A DNA stretch of 64,000 nucleotides, taken from the NCBI GenBank assembly GCA_013397435.1, contig VZRG01000865.1, positions 65,261-129,260 on the forward strand, given 5' to 3'. The DNA comes from Erythrocercus mccallii (taxonomy: Eukaryota; Chordata; Aves; Passeriformes; Dicruridae). Made by a program: the position numbers and the translations under genes. Under the pieces are notes generated by a model. The model was not told where the DNA came from, searched no databases, and saw nothing but the letters and a program-made list of their open reading frames with translations. Positions 35,901-50,900 of the stretch are shown here, in pieces (position 1 is the stretch's first letter; every line of letters starts with the position of its first letter).

Positions 35901-38900
35901 TCTTGATTTCACACAGCACTCCTGCAAAAGAAGCAGAGAGGATAGGCACCAGCAATAAGTGCCTTCAGTCTTGAGCTGTGCAAGGCAAGCCCAGCTCACT
36001 CAAGAAATCTTTAGGAGGTAAATCCAAGAGCTCTTTACAAGCCTCCTTATCTTGTGGTTCCAAGAAGATTTGAGTACAAGTGAATTTTTTGCCCAAGCTG
36101 CTGAGGTTCCCAGCACTTACTTCAAACAGCTAAGGAGTAACCTAGATGTGTGTCCCCTGACTTTCTGGCCAAGAGCAATGGTATGCAGACATTTTTGCTT
36201 CAGGGTTAGTGAAAGGATCTTAGAGTAGAGCCTTCCTAGCTAGCACTTCACAGTTCCTCCTCTGCCTCCTCGATGAGTTATTTAATGTGGCTAAGCTCTT
36301 ATTCTTCCAGTAGCCTATAAATAACTCCAGCAATATATGTTTCCTCCAGCTTAAGAAGTGTTTGGACAATGGTCTGGTGACATGGTGTGATTCTTGGGGT
36401 GTTCTGTGCAGGGCCAGGAGTTGGACTTGATGATCTTGATGTGTCCTTCCAACTCAGCATATTCTGTGATTCTATGATATAAGTGTTGAACAGGAATTAC
36501 CCTCAGTAACCTTCACATCTCAGGTGTGATGTTAAACACCTTTTTTTTGTTACCAAATAACCACTCAACAAACCATCTCTTTAATTCTTTGATGAAAACA
36601 CAGCAAAATTCACCCCATTTGGCGTGGGAGGGATGAGGGAAGGATGGACAGTCTGATACGCCATCTTCTTCTGCAGTGGATGACTCAACTTTGCATGACT
36701 CATAATATTTAACACATAGTGAAAAAATGTAATCTAATGCTGCATAAACAATGGCTTTCTGGTAATTCTTAAAAGCAGCAAGTACATGTAAAGGAAAAAT
36801 AACTAGGATGTTAACATGTAGACAGAGTAGCTTCTGCGCAAACCAAAAAGCACTGTGCAACGATTTCTACCATGAGCCTTAAATAGTAAATGAAGGATAG
36901 AGCCTTTAAAGAGCTTTCTTTAGAAGACTAGATGTTTCTCTGAAAATCTAGCACTACCAGGGAAAAAAAGGGTTGAAAGAAGTTGAAAGTTGAAGGAAGT
37001 AGAAGGGGGTGGGCAACCTTGTTGAAGAAGTCAGTAGGTAAAGATAGGTGCACAGTAAATCAGAGTAGCCTGAGACCCCAGTGGGATGGTCACTGCAGAA
37101 AATGGATGTAGTGAGGTTAAGACATGTCCCAGGTAGTAGAGCAGGAGCTACTTCTATAGCAAAGTCAGCTGGTTTAACCAGAACTGCTGGTGGAAGTGAT
37201 GTAAGGTAATCTGAAATGCAGCATTTTTTCTAAGCAAGGAATGGCTGAGCAGTAGCAGCACCAAATACGAGCTCAATCACTTCTGCAGTGAACATTCGTA
37301 CACAGCTGCAGACTGTGAGGATGTACAGTCCTTCCATTTACCTGAAGAAAATTCATTCTGCATGAGCTGCCAAGGAAATTACCAAGATGTACAGACTGAC
37401 AGCAGCACCTTCAAAAACCAGAAACAGGCGCAATAAAGTTTTGCAGCTCTACAACAATCTTCTATAATGAATCTTAAGGCTCTTTTCCCAGACTGTAGAA
37501 CAGAAATAAGATATACAGGTCTGTTTGGAAAAACATCATAATCCTATTGCAAATCTCAGGGCAGAGGGGAATTGATTTCAGTGTGGAAAAGATGAGGTTT
37601 ACAGAAGAGAGGAATCTCACTAAGGAAAACACAAAGAGGAAAGCAGAGGTCATAAATACACTAAAGAATATCAGACTTTTGTATGAGAAATAGGGGAGCT
37701 AACAAAGAAGAGAATTATCTAAATAATAAAAGCATATTGAATATATGATTAAGGATAGTCTTCCAAAAGCATCAAGACAGTGTGGAAAAAAATCATTAGC
37801 GAAGAGAGGAAGGGCACAGAGGACAGGAGGCATTAGTGGTGCAATCATTTAAAAATAGTAAAAAATTGAAGAGTGATAGATAGTAAGTGGACTTTTAGCT
37901 GTTCTAACTGCAGGCACCAGAAGAAGTAAGTATGAAGATGAAAGCATTTCACTGTCTTCGCTGAGGACAGAAAACCAGATCCTGAAAAGCTGGTGGTCTG
38001 AACCACAACTCAAGAGTTAATTGATTCTAATGTGATGATATCCTAGTCACAGTTTTCTTCCACTATCGAAACGCTAGGTAGCACCTCTGCACAGCTCTGT
38101 GCTGTAGTCTAACCCCAAGATGTGAGACCCTGATCCAGCACAATACTGCACATGCATGAAAGCTGAAGATACAATCTTCTGCTTATCACTGCTACTTCAC
38201 CCCAGCCAACAGAAGATGCTCTTTACCTGCATGAGCATGTAATAGATCCCAGCCACTCCATGGGCTGCTCCAACATACTGCTTCCTGTGCCACTGGTACA
38301 ACAGAGGACAACGGTCTGTTTTCCGCTCCTCCTTTGAAAAGTTTTTCCCCGACTCAATAATAGCATCTATGACCTATGAAAAAGAACATACCCTGATCAC
38401 TTGTGTTGCTTACTTTGATTCAGAGGATTTTGTTTCTGCATGACTAAACCCACAACAAACAATAAGCCACAGTACTGTGGAAGAACAATAATATTCAATT
38501 CATTTGGATGAGTTCCCAGCTCTAGGTCCCCCTTCTCTCCAGCATCTCTCTCTTAAATTGCTTGAAATATGCACGAGAGTGATCCCAGTTCAATCTCACT
38601 GATACTGTGATGCTGGAGAGAGGAAAGCCTCTTACCTCTTTGATAACAGACTGTGGGACAGTGTCTGGACTGATTTCAGTATTCAGGTACAGCAAAGCAT
38701 ACAGGTAACCTGCTCTGCCATAGAGCAGCTCATCTGGAAGTTCAGAATCCGTGCTGATGACTGTCCTTTGGAGTTGTAACAACCTGCATCAGACAAGGAA
38801 GGTGGGGAGGGAATATCTTCTGTAGAAGATGGCTTGTACAATGCACGCTGGACTGTGCATTGTATATGACATCAATCCAACAAGAAGAGAACAAATGGTG

Positions 38901-41900
38901 AAGCCCCACCACCCCCCTTCAATCAGCTCAGTCCAGTTGGCTTGCCGGCTTCACACACAGGAACTCTGCAAACCTGCCGTATCGGAGATGGGAAACTGAG
39001 CCAGTACCAGGCCAGGATCAGCACAACTGTCGGGATTTTGTGCAGACAGAAACAGATGCAGGGTAGGAGATGGAGAAGCCCAGAGAGCTACTCCAGCAAA
39101 GACAGAAACCTCCTGGAGCCTCTGGGAATTTCACCAAAGTGAGGAACACTTAATTGTACACGTTTAAGAGGGAAAAAAACAAACACACAAAAAATCCCAA
39201 CACGTCATTCCCTCTCCTAAGAAAACGTGTCGTCTCAAACATTTAGCACCTAAGTTTTGAGAATGACACTGCTTTAATGCACAAGTGTTTTGCTTGACTT
39301 CAGCAACGAAAAAACAAGAAACAAGAAGCACTGGCCATTGTAACTCTCATTTTCTTCAGAATGACTCTCTGCTAATACTCTACCAGTCCGTATTAGCACT
39401 GAGGTGGATCAGAGATCTGTTTTCTGACCACTCCCTCTCTGTCTCTTCCTACCCTTTTTGATTAAATTGATTAGAGGAAACCATGGTGATGATCACATTT
39501 TAAATTGGGGGAGGGGCAACAACAATCTGGATTAAGACCAAATTCAATTTGCAGATTCCCCCAGTTATTTCTCAGGAGAAATATTAGCATTAATATCATG
39601 CCATAGCAAAACCACTGACCTCAATCATGTGTTTATGCTGTTCCTGCTTAATACTAGGGAAAAGCTACTCACAAAAAACAATTTTGTATCTCCTTTCTCA
39701 GAACTACACTTTGGGTTTGGAATTAAATCATTTTCTTCTAAATTGTCCACTATTAAGTTTTGTTGTTGCACTCATACAATTGGACAAGAAAAAAAAGTTG
39801 AAAGTGAAATCACAGATTACATTTTGACATCTATAATGTACCAATCAGCTGATTCATGCATATATTGTAAACAAAATTTATAAAATAAATAATCAAACTA
39901 AACTCCTTTCACTACTCCTCACAGAAATTACTTTCCAAAGAGAGGCAACGCTAGAAGATTTACTACTAATCTTATTTTGCTATACTCATGCTTCTCGCCT
40001 TACAGCAACAATGCTTTCTGAGCTGCACTCAAAATGACACGCCCAAGTTTACTGCCAGTTGTAAAAGCAAAAAACCCCAAACCTGACACTCACTTCAAAA
40101 CTGAAATATTCATTCAGGAACAGCAGCAGAGATTAATCACACTAGGATTCTAGACTAGAAAGAGACCAATTACATTTCCAAACATAAACCAGAATGGAGA
40201 TGAGGACATAAGCCTCATTGCAAATTCTGTCAGCCTGAGGTACGCTGCTGGACAGCTAGCAGGTGGACTGTGGTGCTGAATGCAAACCCCACAGGGTTCC
40301 AGGGCTTCCAGCCCTTGCTGGGATAGCAATCAACTCTGTACCAGCAAAGGCACGGTCAGCTCTCTAATGAAGCTACATCTAAATGGGATTTCTTGAGAGA
40401 TTTGTTCCATTTAGACTACTTTGAAAAGAGGCTTGAATTTTTTCAAGCCACCCTTCATATGAGCTGACCTAATTAAATCTCTTGCCTTTTCAAATTTGCT
40501 CCTGCAAATACTTCCTCTTTGTTATATTAAAGTTTTGTTACATATCAATCCGATACAACGTGTTTCTGTCTGGCTGCTTTCAGATCCTGCAGTACACATG
40601 TTTTGTAATGAATCTACAATTAAGACCCACTCTTCACAGAAAGTATCACATACTGCACAAGTACTACATATTGTCGATGGCAAGCGTGTGGCTTTTGTTA
40701 AATGTTACTTCAGTGTGACAAAACCAGAATGTGTGTGCAGTACAGATAGGCCCAGGACATCCTGTCCTAACAGCGACAGAGGACTCAAGATAACCCACTA
40801 AATATGAATCAAGTGCAAGCCAGCTTTAATAAAGGTAAAGCCTATCTTGTATGCCTGTACCAAAAACATACCGGGGAGGAAGGGTCCATTCTTTAATCCT
40901 ATTCTCTGAAATTTCACTTACAAAAGTTACTGAACCAATGCTCGCTACAAATGAAGGGCATGACATTTCCCACCATCAACCACTTACTTGGCAACACACT
41001 CTTTAGATTCACTGTCATTTTTCAGTTTGTGGTAAACCACTGCACCCACTGCCAATGGCCCAGCATCACCACAGAGGAAAGTAACTCTTCTGCCATTCAG
41101 ATTGCGAAGGATTCTCTTCACGTAATCAAGAGATCGCTGCAAATGGCTCTGGTTTTTCGTGACGCGGTACAGTTGCAGATATAAGAGTGCAATACCTGAA
41201 ACAAACACATGAAGAAGAGAGAGTTCAACTTACTTTTTTTCTAAGTGTATCATATTTCCCTCTTTGGTACCTCTGAACTAGTAACACAAATGTGCACAGG
41301 TATTTTTGCAATAAAAACATGTTGGTCAAGAGTGTTAGCTTATACAGTGTGAAGGCACTGTGCCACTATTTGGATGACATTTCAATTGGACTGTGGCAAA
41401 AATAAAAATTATCAGACTGAAGCCCCATGGTACCGTCTCAATTTCCAAACAAAAGAAGAAAACTCAAGACACAAGCCTCAACACTTGGCAAATTGTATTG
41501 GGTTTGCACAGCCAAGCTTTGCTGGGGGGGCTACAGGGGTGGCTTCTGTGAAAAACTGCTGGAAGCTTCCTCCATGTCTGGCAAAGCCAATCCCTGGTGG
41601 CTCCAAAGGCTGATGTGCCACTGCTCAAAGCTGGGCCAATTAGAAATAGTGGTAATGCCTCTGTGATAACAGATTTAGGAAGAAGAGTTAAAAAAGTTAT
41701 AGTGCAGTTTTAATTGCGGCCAGAGAAGAGCAGTGTGAGAACATGTGAGAGGAACAACAATGCAGACACCAAGGCAGTGAAGAAGGAGAGGGAGGAGGTG
41801 CTCCAGCCACTGGAGCTGATATTCCTCTGCAGGCCATATGGTGCAGGTCATGATGAGGCAGTTGTGCCCCTGCAACCCATGGAGGACCATGGGGATGCAG

Positions 41901-44900
41901 AGATCCATCTGCAGCCCATGAAGAAGACTCATGGAGCACACCAAAGCAGGAAGATGCCTAAGAGGAAGCTGTAACCTATTGGAAGGAGACTGTAAACCAT
42001 GAGGAGAGAGGAGCCTGTGCTGGAGCAGCTTGTGGTTGAAAGACTGTATCCCATGGAGGAGTGACCCATGCCACAGCAGTTTGCAGAGAGCTGTTGATCA
42101 TGAGATGGACTCCCACTGGAGAAGTTCATGGAGAACTGACTCCTGTAGGAGAGACACAATGGCAGAGCAGGACAATGCCTCTTCCCCCTGAGCACTGGGT
42201 GAAACCATGGGTGATGAAGTGACCATAGCCACAATTCCATCTCTCTGTGCCACTGGGGGAGGATGGAGAGTTGGGAAGAAGGGATCGGTGGGAGGAAAGT
42301 GTTTTGAAGGTCTTATTTTACTTCTCATTATCCTGCTCTGATTTTGTTCACAATAAATTCAATTAATATCTTTAATTCTAGCCTGTTTTGCCCATGATCG
42401 TGTTCGGTGAGTGATCTCTCCTGGTCCTTATCTCAACCCAAGCCTTCATTATATTTTTCTCTTCCCTATGAGTGAGAGAGAGGCTTTGTGGGTGCCTTGC
42501 ATTCAGCCAGTGTCAACCCACAAAGAAATCACTTAAGATTCAAAAATTTGAGCTAACAAGCACATGTGTGACTGAGTACACTAACTGCACAATACTCATC
42601 TATTATATGCAAGAAGTGACTTCCTATTGGATTTGTTAAATGATTTTTGATGAGATTTTGAATTCAAGTTCTTCATAACCCCTAAAAGTATTTCACAACA
42701 AGATTACAAGCTTGTACAAGTCAAGCTGGTTTGTAAAAGCCAGAAGTCAAACTGAGGCTCAGAGAATGCCAGGAGGTACTATCAAGCTTCACTCCATTAA
42801 ACTCATTACATAGTTTTCCATTAAAACAAACCAACCCTAGAAATAACAACAATGTAAGTTCAAGAAAGTAAAACAAATCCATCTAAGTGGATGTCTATTG
42901 GCTAATTGCAAGCATATGCGTGCACAAGTAAATCACTTATCTCCAGACCACATTATAACTCAAATCCGTTTCTGAATGGAGAGAGCACTCTCCTGAGCCT
43001 CATCCAAAGTCAAGTACAAGCAAGACCCACTTAGCTCACAGAAAGGCTACCTCAGTAGTACAAGAACAATAGCACCACAGGAGTGCTGGTACATTCTCAC
43101 GTGTTTCCTGGGCAGGCTCTGAGCAAGCCTTTCTAGGTGAATCTAAGAAGAAATCTGCAGAGCTTTTGGTAGCCCAGTTCAACATCATGGGAACTCGTGG
43201 GCTATTTACAGGGATTCATGGAACCCTTTTTTATTCTACAACAAATGTGTAAATATCTTGGCTTGATCAAAGGATAATTAGAAATGTAGCCATGAAGTCC
43301 AGTTCACCTAACCCTTCCTAGTGCAACACCCTTAAAATGGCTCCTCCAAGAGGTCTAGCATGTAAAAAAGTACTTGTATAAGTAAGATGGACTCTTGTAT
43401 GTGTCCTATGATTGATACATGCCAACAGTAGGTGTTCCAAGATTTTGAAGATGTTTCACAAAATGCAAGCCAATGCTCATGACTGCACTGCTAATAAGAT
43501 TTGTCTAGACATGGTACATAAAAAGCAGGGCAGTTGTTTACAGCACTACTTTTACCTTCTGATTTGCACACTACTAAAATGCAGCAAAGGACAAGTTTGG
43601 GGAAAAAGTATCCACATTAAATGTTTTAAAAAACAGATAATTTAAATGCTTTTATTCGGAACCATATCCACAGGAGCCTTGAAAGAAGTTAACAGCTTAG
43701 AAGAGATGTAGATGGCAATCCTTCTACAGGATGGAAAAATCCCACACTCATTAGACGTCACTTGTTCATCTATATTCCTGTTTCAGCTAATGATGGCTGT
43801 GTTACTTTTACCTTATGACTCATTTTTAGCAGGCTCTGGTTTATCAGCTATAATTTCAGTTGTCAGTCACTGTGTCAGAACACGGCTCCCCAGGAGCCAT
43901 TCTGTACTGTCAGCATGAGAAAGCCCACCACTGGATATCTGCAGGCACTCAGCAGCCAGTCACTTTCAGACCCTGAAACATGCCTATCTTTTAAGTCTGA
44001 GTTGTCTAAAAGTTCCCCACCCAACCACCCACAGCACCATCTGTACTGCAACACCAAGAAGAAAGCAAAGAAATTTTATGCTTTAATTGCCAGATTTAAG
44101 CCTAAGGATGGATGAAGGCTGGAGAGTTTTTCCAAGCTACTCTCCCCTCATGACACACAGATAAAAGAACAGATCTCCTCAAGGCACATTTCAAACATGT
44201 GGTGCTAAAAGTTTATGTATGCCTGAAGTTTGAGCTAGAAGAGCGGGAACAGAATACGCCACTCTATCCAGCAAAGTCACACTTAACAGGCCTAGATGGA
44301 CATGTCCTGGCAACTTGAAGAATAGTGGCCACATCAGACATGAAAACTGTAGGCTCTGCCTAAAGGATCAGTGTCCTGGTTTCAGCCGGGATATAGTTAA
44401 CTTTCTTCTCTGTAGCTACAATGCTGTAGTTTGGGTTTAGTGTGAGAATAACACTGATAGCACACTGATGGTTTTGTTGCTGCTGAGCAGTGCTTACCCT
44501 AAGTCAAGGACTTTTCAGTTTCCCATACTCTGCCAGGGAGTAGGTCCACAAGATGCTGAGAGGGACCATGGCCAGGACAACTGACAGGAACTGGCCAAAG
44601 GGATATCCCCTACCACAGGACATCATGCTGGGTACATAAACTGGGAGGAGCTGGCTGGAAGCCATCAATCACTGTTCAGGCAAAGGCTGGACTTTGGTGA
44701 GCAGGTGGTGAGCAAAGGCATTCTGCACCACTCATCTCTCTTGCATTTTATCCCTCTCCCCTTTTCATTACAATTGTAATTATTATTGTCGGTTCCATTA
44801 CTATTATGATTATTATTTTATTGTACTTTATTTCAATTATTAAACTGTTCTTATCTCACCCCATGGGTTTTATCTTTTTTTTCAAATGCTCTCCCTATGC

Positions 44901-47900
44901 AACTATGGCAGAGGGGATGTAGGAGGAGCAGGTGTGAGTGGGTGGCTGTGTGGTATTTAGTTGCCAGGTGAGGTTAAATCACACCAATTAGAGGGGCTTA
45001 TTTACATCTGGACAGCATGAGTGATGCAACATGAAATGAAAAATGGTCCCTTGCAATAACCACCACCTGCACATGCCTAATTTTCTTCATGATCTTCACA
45101 GTCTTGCAACCATACCTCTACACTCCCCCTCCTCAATCATTTTACCGTTTTTTTTTCAGACAGAAGAGGAATGGCCAAATTCCCAATTTGAAGGCTCCAA
45201 GCTCCTGGCCAGAATATAGACAGAATATATTCCCCATGTGACTAGAAGATGATGTTACCATTAGGAAACTTGCTAACTAATAGCCTGTTGAACAGAAAAA
45301 GGTGAAAAATTACTCAATTTTAAAAGCAAACTTAAAGAAACAAGAGTGAAGGTAAAACAGCAGCCTTGGAAAATCCACTCCCTTTGCAAAACAGTGATCT
45401 CCATACACAAAAGTCAATTATCATCCTGTATCTTTGCTGAAGTCAATGCAAGTTGCAGACGTAATGACCAAGGCTCCAGAGTTAAAAGAAAAACCAACTC
45501 ACAAAAACGCTTGTAACAGAGTATTTCTGCCACTCCTATGAGAATATCAGAATTGCCTCTAAATAAATCCAATGACATCATTTAACAAATACATTTAATT
45601 CAAATTCTAGCTTTCTCACCAGTCCAGCCAGTATAGGCAGAGCAGTCATGTGGATCTGCTGTCTTCAGCCCTTCCTCCATTTGTTGCAGAAGGTCCTTGA
45701 TTTTTGCCTGGATCCGTTTTGAGAAACAAGCATTGACCTGAAAGCAGGAAACAGGGAACGAGCCAGAAAAGAAATTAATTAAAGAATGAAAAGTGCCTGC
45801 TCCACTTTCTTGTTTGGGAAGAGAAGAAAACCAAACTAAACCAAAACCAATCAAACAAAAAATAACTAGGAAATAAACAGAACATACAGCAATCAGCAGC
45901 ATCAAGGTGGTTCATCTTAAGTGTGTCTCATGTAAATGCATTCTGACTACATTTGTAAGTTACAAGTACCTACATTAGACAAAAATTACCTGTGCATTCT
46001 TTAAAGTCACACAAAGAGCAGCTACAGACATTGTGACAGTATGTAATTCTAATCAGGGTCCTGGTACCAAGACCATGTTATGGACAAACAGCCCTGTCTT
46101 ACAGGTGCTTGCTCTCATCACAAGGTCCCTGCACACCCTTTGTAGCACTACAGAGCAGGAAATAGCCCAAGGAAAAGAAATGTTCATTCTCAAGACCATC
46201 AAGCCAAAGATGATGAGCAGGAGCAGCTCAGCATCCTCAGCTCAGGCACAAAGGCAAAGAAATATAACAGAGGTTACTTTACTCTTGCCAACATTTCTCT
46301 CTCATTATTCACACTTTTAGAGAAGATATGTTACTGATTACTAAGCCTTGAAGGCTGTGGAACATGGAAATTAGCACAGCAGTAAGGTAAGTTCTTGCTT
46401 GACTACAGCACATCCCAGAAGTGTGGGGTTTGGATAAATTACAAGTCCTAGATGCCACCATGCAACTGATTACTCAAGACGTATAAATTTTGTACTCTTG
46501 TTCAGAGTGGAACTTCAAATAAAAATCAGTGATTTCAAACATCCACCCTAAAGATTCAGAAATCAGAAAAGTTGTAAGAATTGCACAAGGCTTATGACAC
46601 ACCAGAAATCTCCAGTGTCAATAGTTCAAATTCATTTAAGGATATCCATGGTAGGATTGGCAGGGAGAAGGAAACTGTGCCATTATATCTCACATTGAAC
46701 ACATACCATTCTAAGAAACCAGCTACAGACAACCTTAACCTTCTCCAGTATCTCTAGAAATAGCAACCAAACCCCGTAGGCATCTGAAGCCTGTTACTCT
46801 TCAGCCTTAACATGGTGTTAAGCACCTTTCTGTTAGGGAACTGTACTATGCATAGACATCACCACCACTCCACCACCCTCCCTTTTCTGACTAGTTCAGT
46901 GAGGTCTCAACACAAAGGAAAACCTTCCCCAACAGGGCTTCTCTCCTTCAAAAGACAGCTATGCCAGTGCTAAGGCATATGGTGAAACAGCATGAGGATA
47001 TTCATGTGGATGCATCCAGGCATAGAGCTCAGCTTATCTGACAAGAGTGAACTAAGGCTTCAGACTCCCCATTTATTTACCTACTGCACATCACAAGCAT
47101 GCTGGTTATCTTTTTGTCCTGACAATACACCTGCTGTTACCAAATCAGGATATTTTATATCAAACACCAGATTAAATTACTTAGAGGTAGAAGGGAAATA
47201 CTAGGACATCAAGATGCCTGGGTTCTGCATCGAAAGCTCAGTTCCATATAAATAATTTAGCTCAGGTTGGTAATTCCTCTCTCTAGAACTTGAATTGTAA
47301 CTTACTTGTCTTGGTTCAGTGCTTGGAAAAGCACAGATTAAACGATATTTTTATTACTATTTTTATAATTATCTGTAAGCCCAAACAAAGCTACTCCCAA
47401 GCTTATGTCAGGGTGAATAGGTTGTAAGTGGCAACAAAGTTTTCCCCAGCTATCTACTCCTCTATCACTGCCTCTTTTTTTCTGGTTGCTCTGAAGCTTT
47501 CACAACCAAGCACTACCACTGACCATTTTATAAGATTCCCCTATAAGCTTGTAATAGATGCTTACATGCACTAGAATAAACTAATTACATGAAGAAATGA
47601 ATGTTGAAAGATGGCTTTAGAAGATTTAAAAACTTCCTTCAAGGAATCTTAGGGCAGCATTACAACTGAGCATAACACGTGCACTTGTGTGGAGCACAGA
47701 TTGATTTTCATCAGAAGCACATTCATCTCACGAGGATGTTTCCAGCTGGCATTCAGCCTTTTCTGCAGGTGTCTTGTTATTCCTGTAGGGACAAAAAAAA
47801 ACCCAGGAAGCCTGATCTCTGATACCCAGTGGCACATTTACTTCTGGTTCACAACACACTGGGTAATGGCAGGAGCTGAAGAGTATCTTTAATTACAGAA

Positions 47901-50900
47901 GGCTCTCTACAGGAATTCAACTGCTACATTACTCCTCTGCTGCTGCAGAAAGAACAACCACTATCATCCCAAACACTGCTCAAGTTTTATATTGTCAAAA
48001 CACAAAAAAGAGAGCTAATTCCTCATTATACCAAATAGAGCCTTGTGCCATATTGGTTATGGTAACTAAAAAGGCTGATTATCAGCACAATAGTAATGCA
48101 GAAAAAATGAAATACGCTGGTTTGGAAATCAATAGTTTTACTATTTATTTGGACCATATCACTTTTTCCGTTGCAGTGAGGCAGCAGGCAAAGCTACATC
48201 CCAATACAAAGTCTTCCAAAGCCAACAAAAATGTAAAGAACCTAAGTACTCATGTAACACCACTCATCTTTGGCACTAATCACAAGATGTTTAAATTATG
48301 CTGTCCCTGTTAGCAATACATGCTTCCCCTACCTGCTTTCTTTCATTTGCAGGGTTTCTAAAGAGAATTTAACTCATCTTCTTCTGTAAATTCAGCACTA
48401 GAGCTACACAGCTACATTAGAGCACAGTGCTATTAACACCAAGGTCATGGGTTTGATCCCCATATGGGCCATTCACTTAAAAGCTGGACTCGATGGTTGT
48501 TAGAGGTCCATTCCAACACAGAATATTCTGTGATTCTGTTATTATAAATAATACATCATGATGCCAATAAAAATCTTCTGAAAACAAACATTTCACTTCC
48601 AGCCACCACTACAATAACATACCATAAATGACCAAGACCATAAATGGTCTTACTGACCATTGCAGCCATATCCAGCTTTACAATCATGGTGTTAAACCAG
48701 AAAAAACAGCAGAGGAGGCAATAAGCAGTTGCTATGTATGTATTGTAGATCATGATTTCTGCTAGGTAGGAGAAGTTTGTAACTTTAAAGCCTTGCATGT
48801 GCATTTGGACCAAATATCACAGTGCTGATGTAAGTCTGACAATGCAACCCTGAGGCCTCATGGCACTCCTTTTGTCACTGAAAGTAACACTAGTTTGAGA
48901 GACTAATCTCATTTGCATTTGTCAAAGACATTTAGATAACTATGTGTTGCTCAAAAACACCTCTTGGCATTTACTTGCTCTTGACATCTATGTTAAGAAC
49001 TTGTGCAGTATCACAGCAGGGCAAAGGGGACCTGAGCTCACAACTTCCTTACAGGTTGCCAGTGTACCAATCTTTCTTGCCACCACCAGCTCCCACGACA
49101 ATCATCTTGCTCTTAACCCTACTTTAATTCATCAGGGGGACTGAGGCTATGTGCAAAAGCAGGCTGCAGAAGTAAGCAACTGATTCTGCTGAAGTAGAAA
49201 GAAGATGACCTAAACACACAGTGCTACCTACCAAACAAGCAAAGTACACTTTTATTTCACCTCACTTTGTTGCTGGCAATGTGTCAAACAGGACACATAA
49301 CATGGTGCTGTGTTGTCTTTCAGCCAAAGTGCATTTCAAAGAGAAGAAAATACAGCTGAAGTTGGTACTGTGGCAAGAACTCATTCAAAACCCAAACTTG
49401 CATAGAAGATCACAGAAAGGACATGACAGACACTGGTGAGGAAGAATGTAGTAGGGAAAAACTCACAGTTCTGCTGAAATGAGAAATCCTGGCTGTACTG
49501 AAGTCATTGGGAACTTTGCCACTGACTGTAAGGGAGTCAGGTTTCACACCTATGCATTGGAGCATGGGTCTATTGAAGCAGGATGAGCTCTCATGCTCAC
49601 CTCCGTAAGTTCCTGCAAAAGCAGACTAGAAGGGATGGCAGTAGGATCCCATATGCAGAATCTAGCAAGGTCTGCTAGGGGGTGACCAGCCTTATTGTAC
49701 AGGAGAACAAGTTCTACTTTATTTCTACCTAAGTCAAAAGACTCTTACAGTTCAAGAGCAGCACATTCTTCTCTGAAAATACCAGACACTGTCGAAGCTC
49801 ATCACCCAGCCTCTGAAACACTTGAACACAGTTCTCTGATACTTCTCAGACTGGTCCTCGGGGAAAAAATGCCAGGTCTGCAAAACCACATGCTTAATAA
49901 ATGCTTTGAAACACTGCTGTCTGTAGAACACATTGCACTGTTTTTCAGTGATCTGTCACTTAGTGCCATCCATGTGATAATTGTGAAAAAAAGTTAAAAA
50001 AGGGGGAGGGAAGGAAAAGATAGAGAAATCAATAGCTGCAGGCAAATTCCTACACTGCTACAAATGCAAGCTTAGGAATAGGCTTTAAACACAGTCATCA
50101 CCCTGTCTCAGATGATATAAGGGTGTGAAAAACATCATTAAAAGGAAAACATTAAAGTCATAGAAAGAACTACTTAAAGCATGTGAGAAATAAGAAGACT
50201 GTCTCTCTAATGCATTTGTGTATGAAAGAAGTTATATGTCTTATTGGTTATAAGACAGCAAAAACCCAAAGCTTAAAGATCTACATCATCACAAAGAATC
50301 ATCAAAAAGCTCCAGATTATTGCTACCAAAAATAAACATGATTAGCAGATATCCTATGTTTTGGGAAATGGAGACTGATAAAGCAAAAGAACAATACTGA
50401 AAATCGCTGGTCCTCCAGGTAGCCTAACACTAGCATGCTATTTCTTGAAAGCTGAGAAAATAAAGGTCTGTTGTATCATTTAAAGTCACTCACTACACAG
50501 AAGTCTCCAGCCCAGCTGCGACAGTTTTAGGTGGTCCTCAAATTGCAAAAAAAGCTAAAACCTCTACCAATTCTGTCTAAATTACCTCAATGCAAGAGAG
50601 CAGATATATTCCACATATTGAGCTTGACAGCAGATCAGTGCAGTTAGACCCAAATAAAATTTATTTTCACCAGGAAGTAAGTACGTGTTATTGCACTTAC
50701 CCACACAACAAGCTGGAGTAACAACTTATTAACATGCAGGTTTGCAAGATAAAACTAGAAACTGATGAAGAGTGGATGATGTGAGACAATTTAATCAGAA
50801 CTTGAGGGTTTGATTTTACAATGTATTTTCATTCAGAGCTGGTTGACTAAAACCAGACAGACTTAACTCTGTGGTTACCTCCTGAATAGCAGGAGAGGCT

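Larger units (their letters stand above)
41196..45619 (-). other. LANCL2: LANCL2 intron 2 (4.4 kb) with two solo LTRs
   Basis: About 37% of this intron is two unrelated ERV LTRs (41494-42522 and 44372-44986), both antisense to LANCL2. The remainder is ordinary intron. Confidence 0.85.

Noticed and set aside
41675..42328. Open frames of 76-103 codons on both strands between 41675 and 42328
   Set aside because: They fall wholly inside the solo LTR and reflect its degenerate CTGCAGCCCATGG-like repeats, not a viral or host gene.
48399..48475. A tRNA-Ile gene
   Set aside because: The head is tRNA-like, but stem and loop bases are altered, and it runs straight into a CR1-like tail, so it is a SINE.
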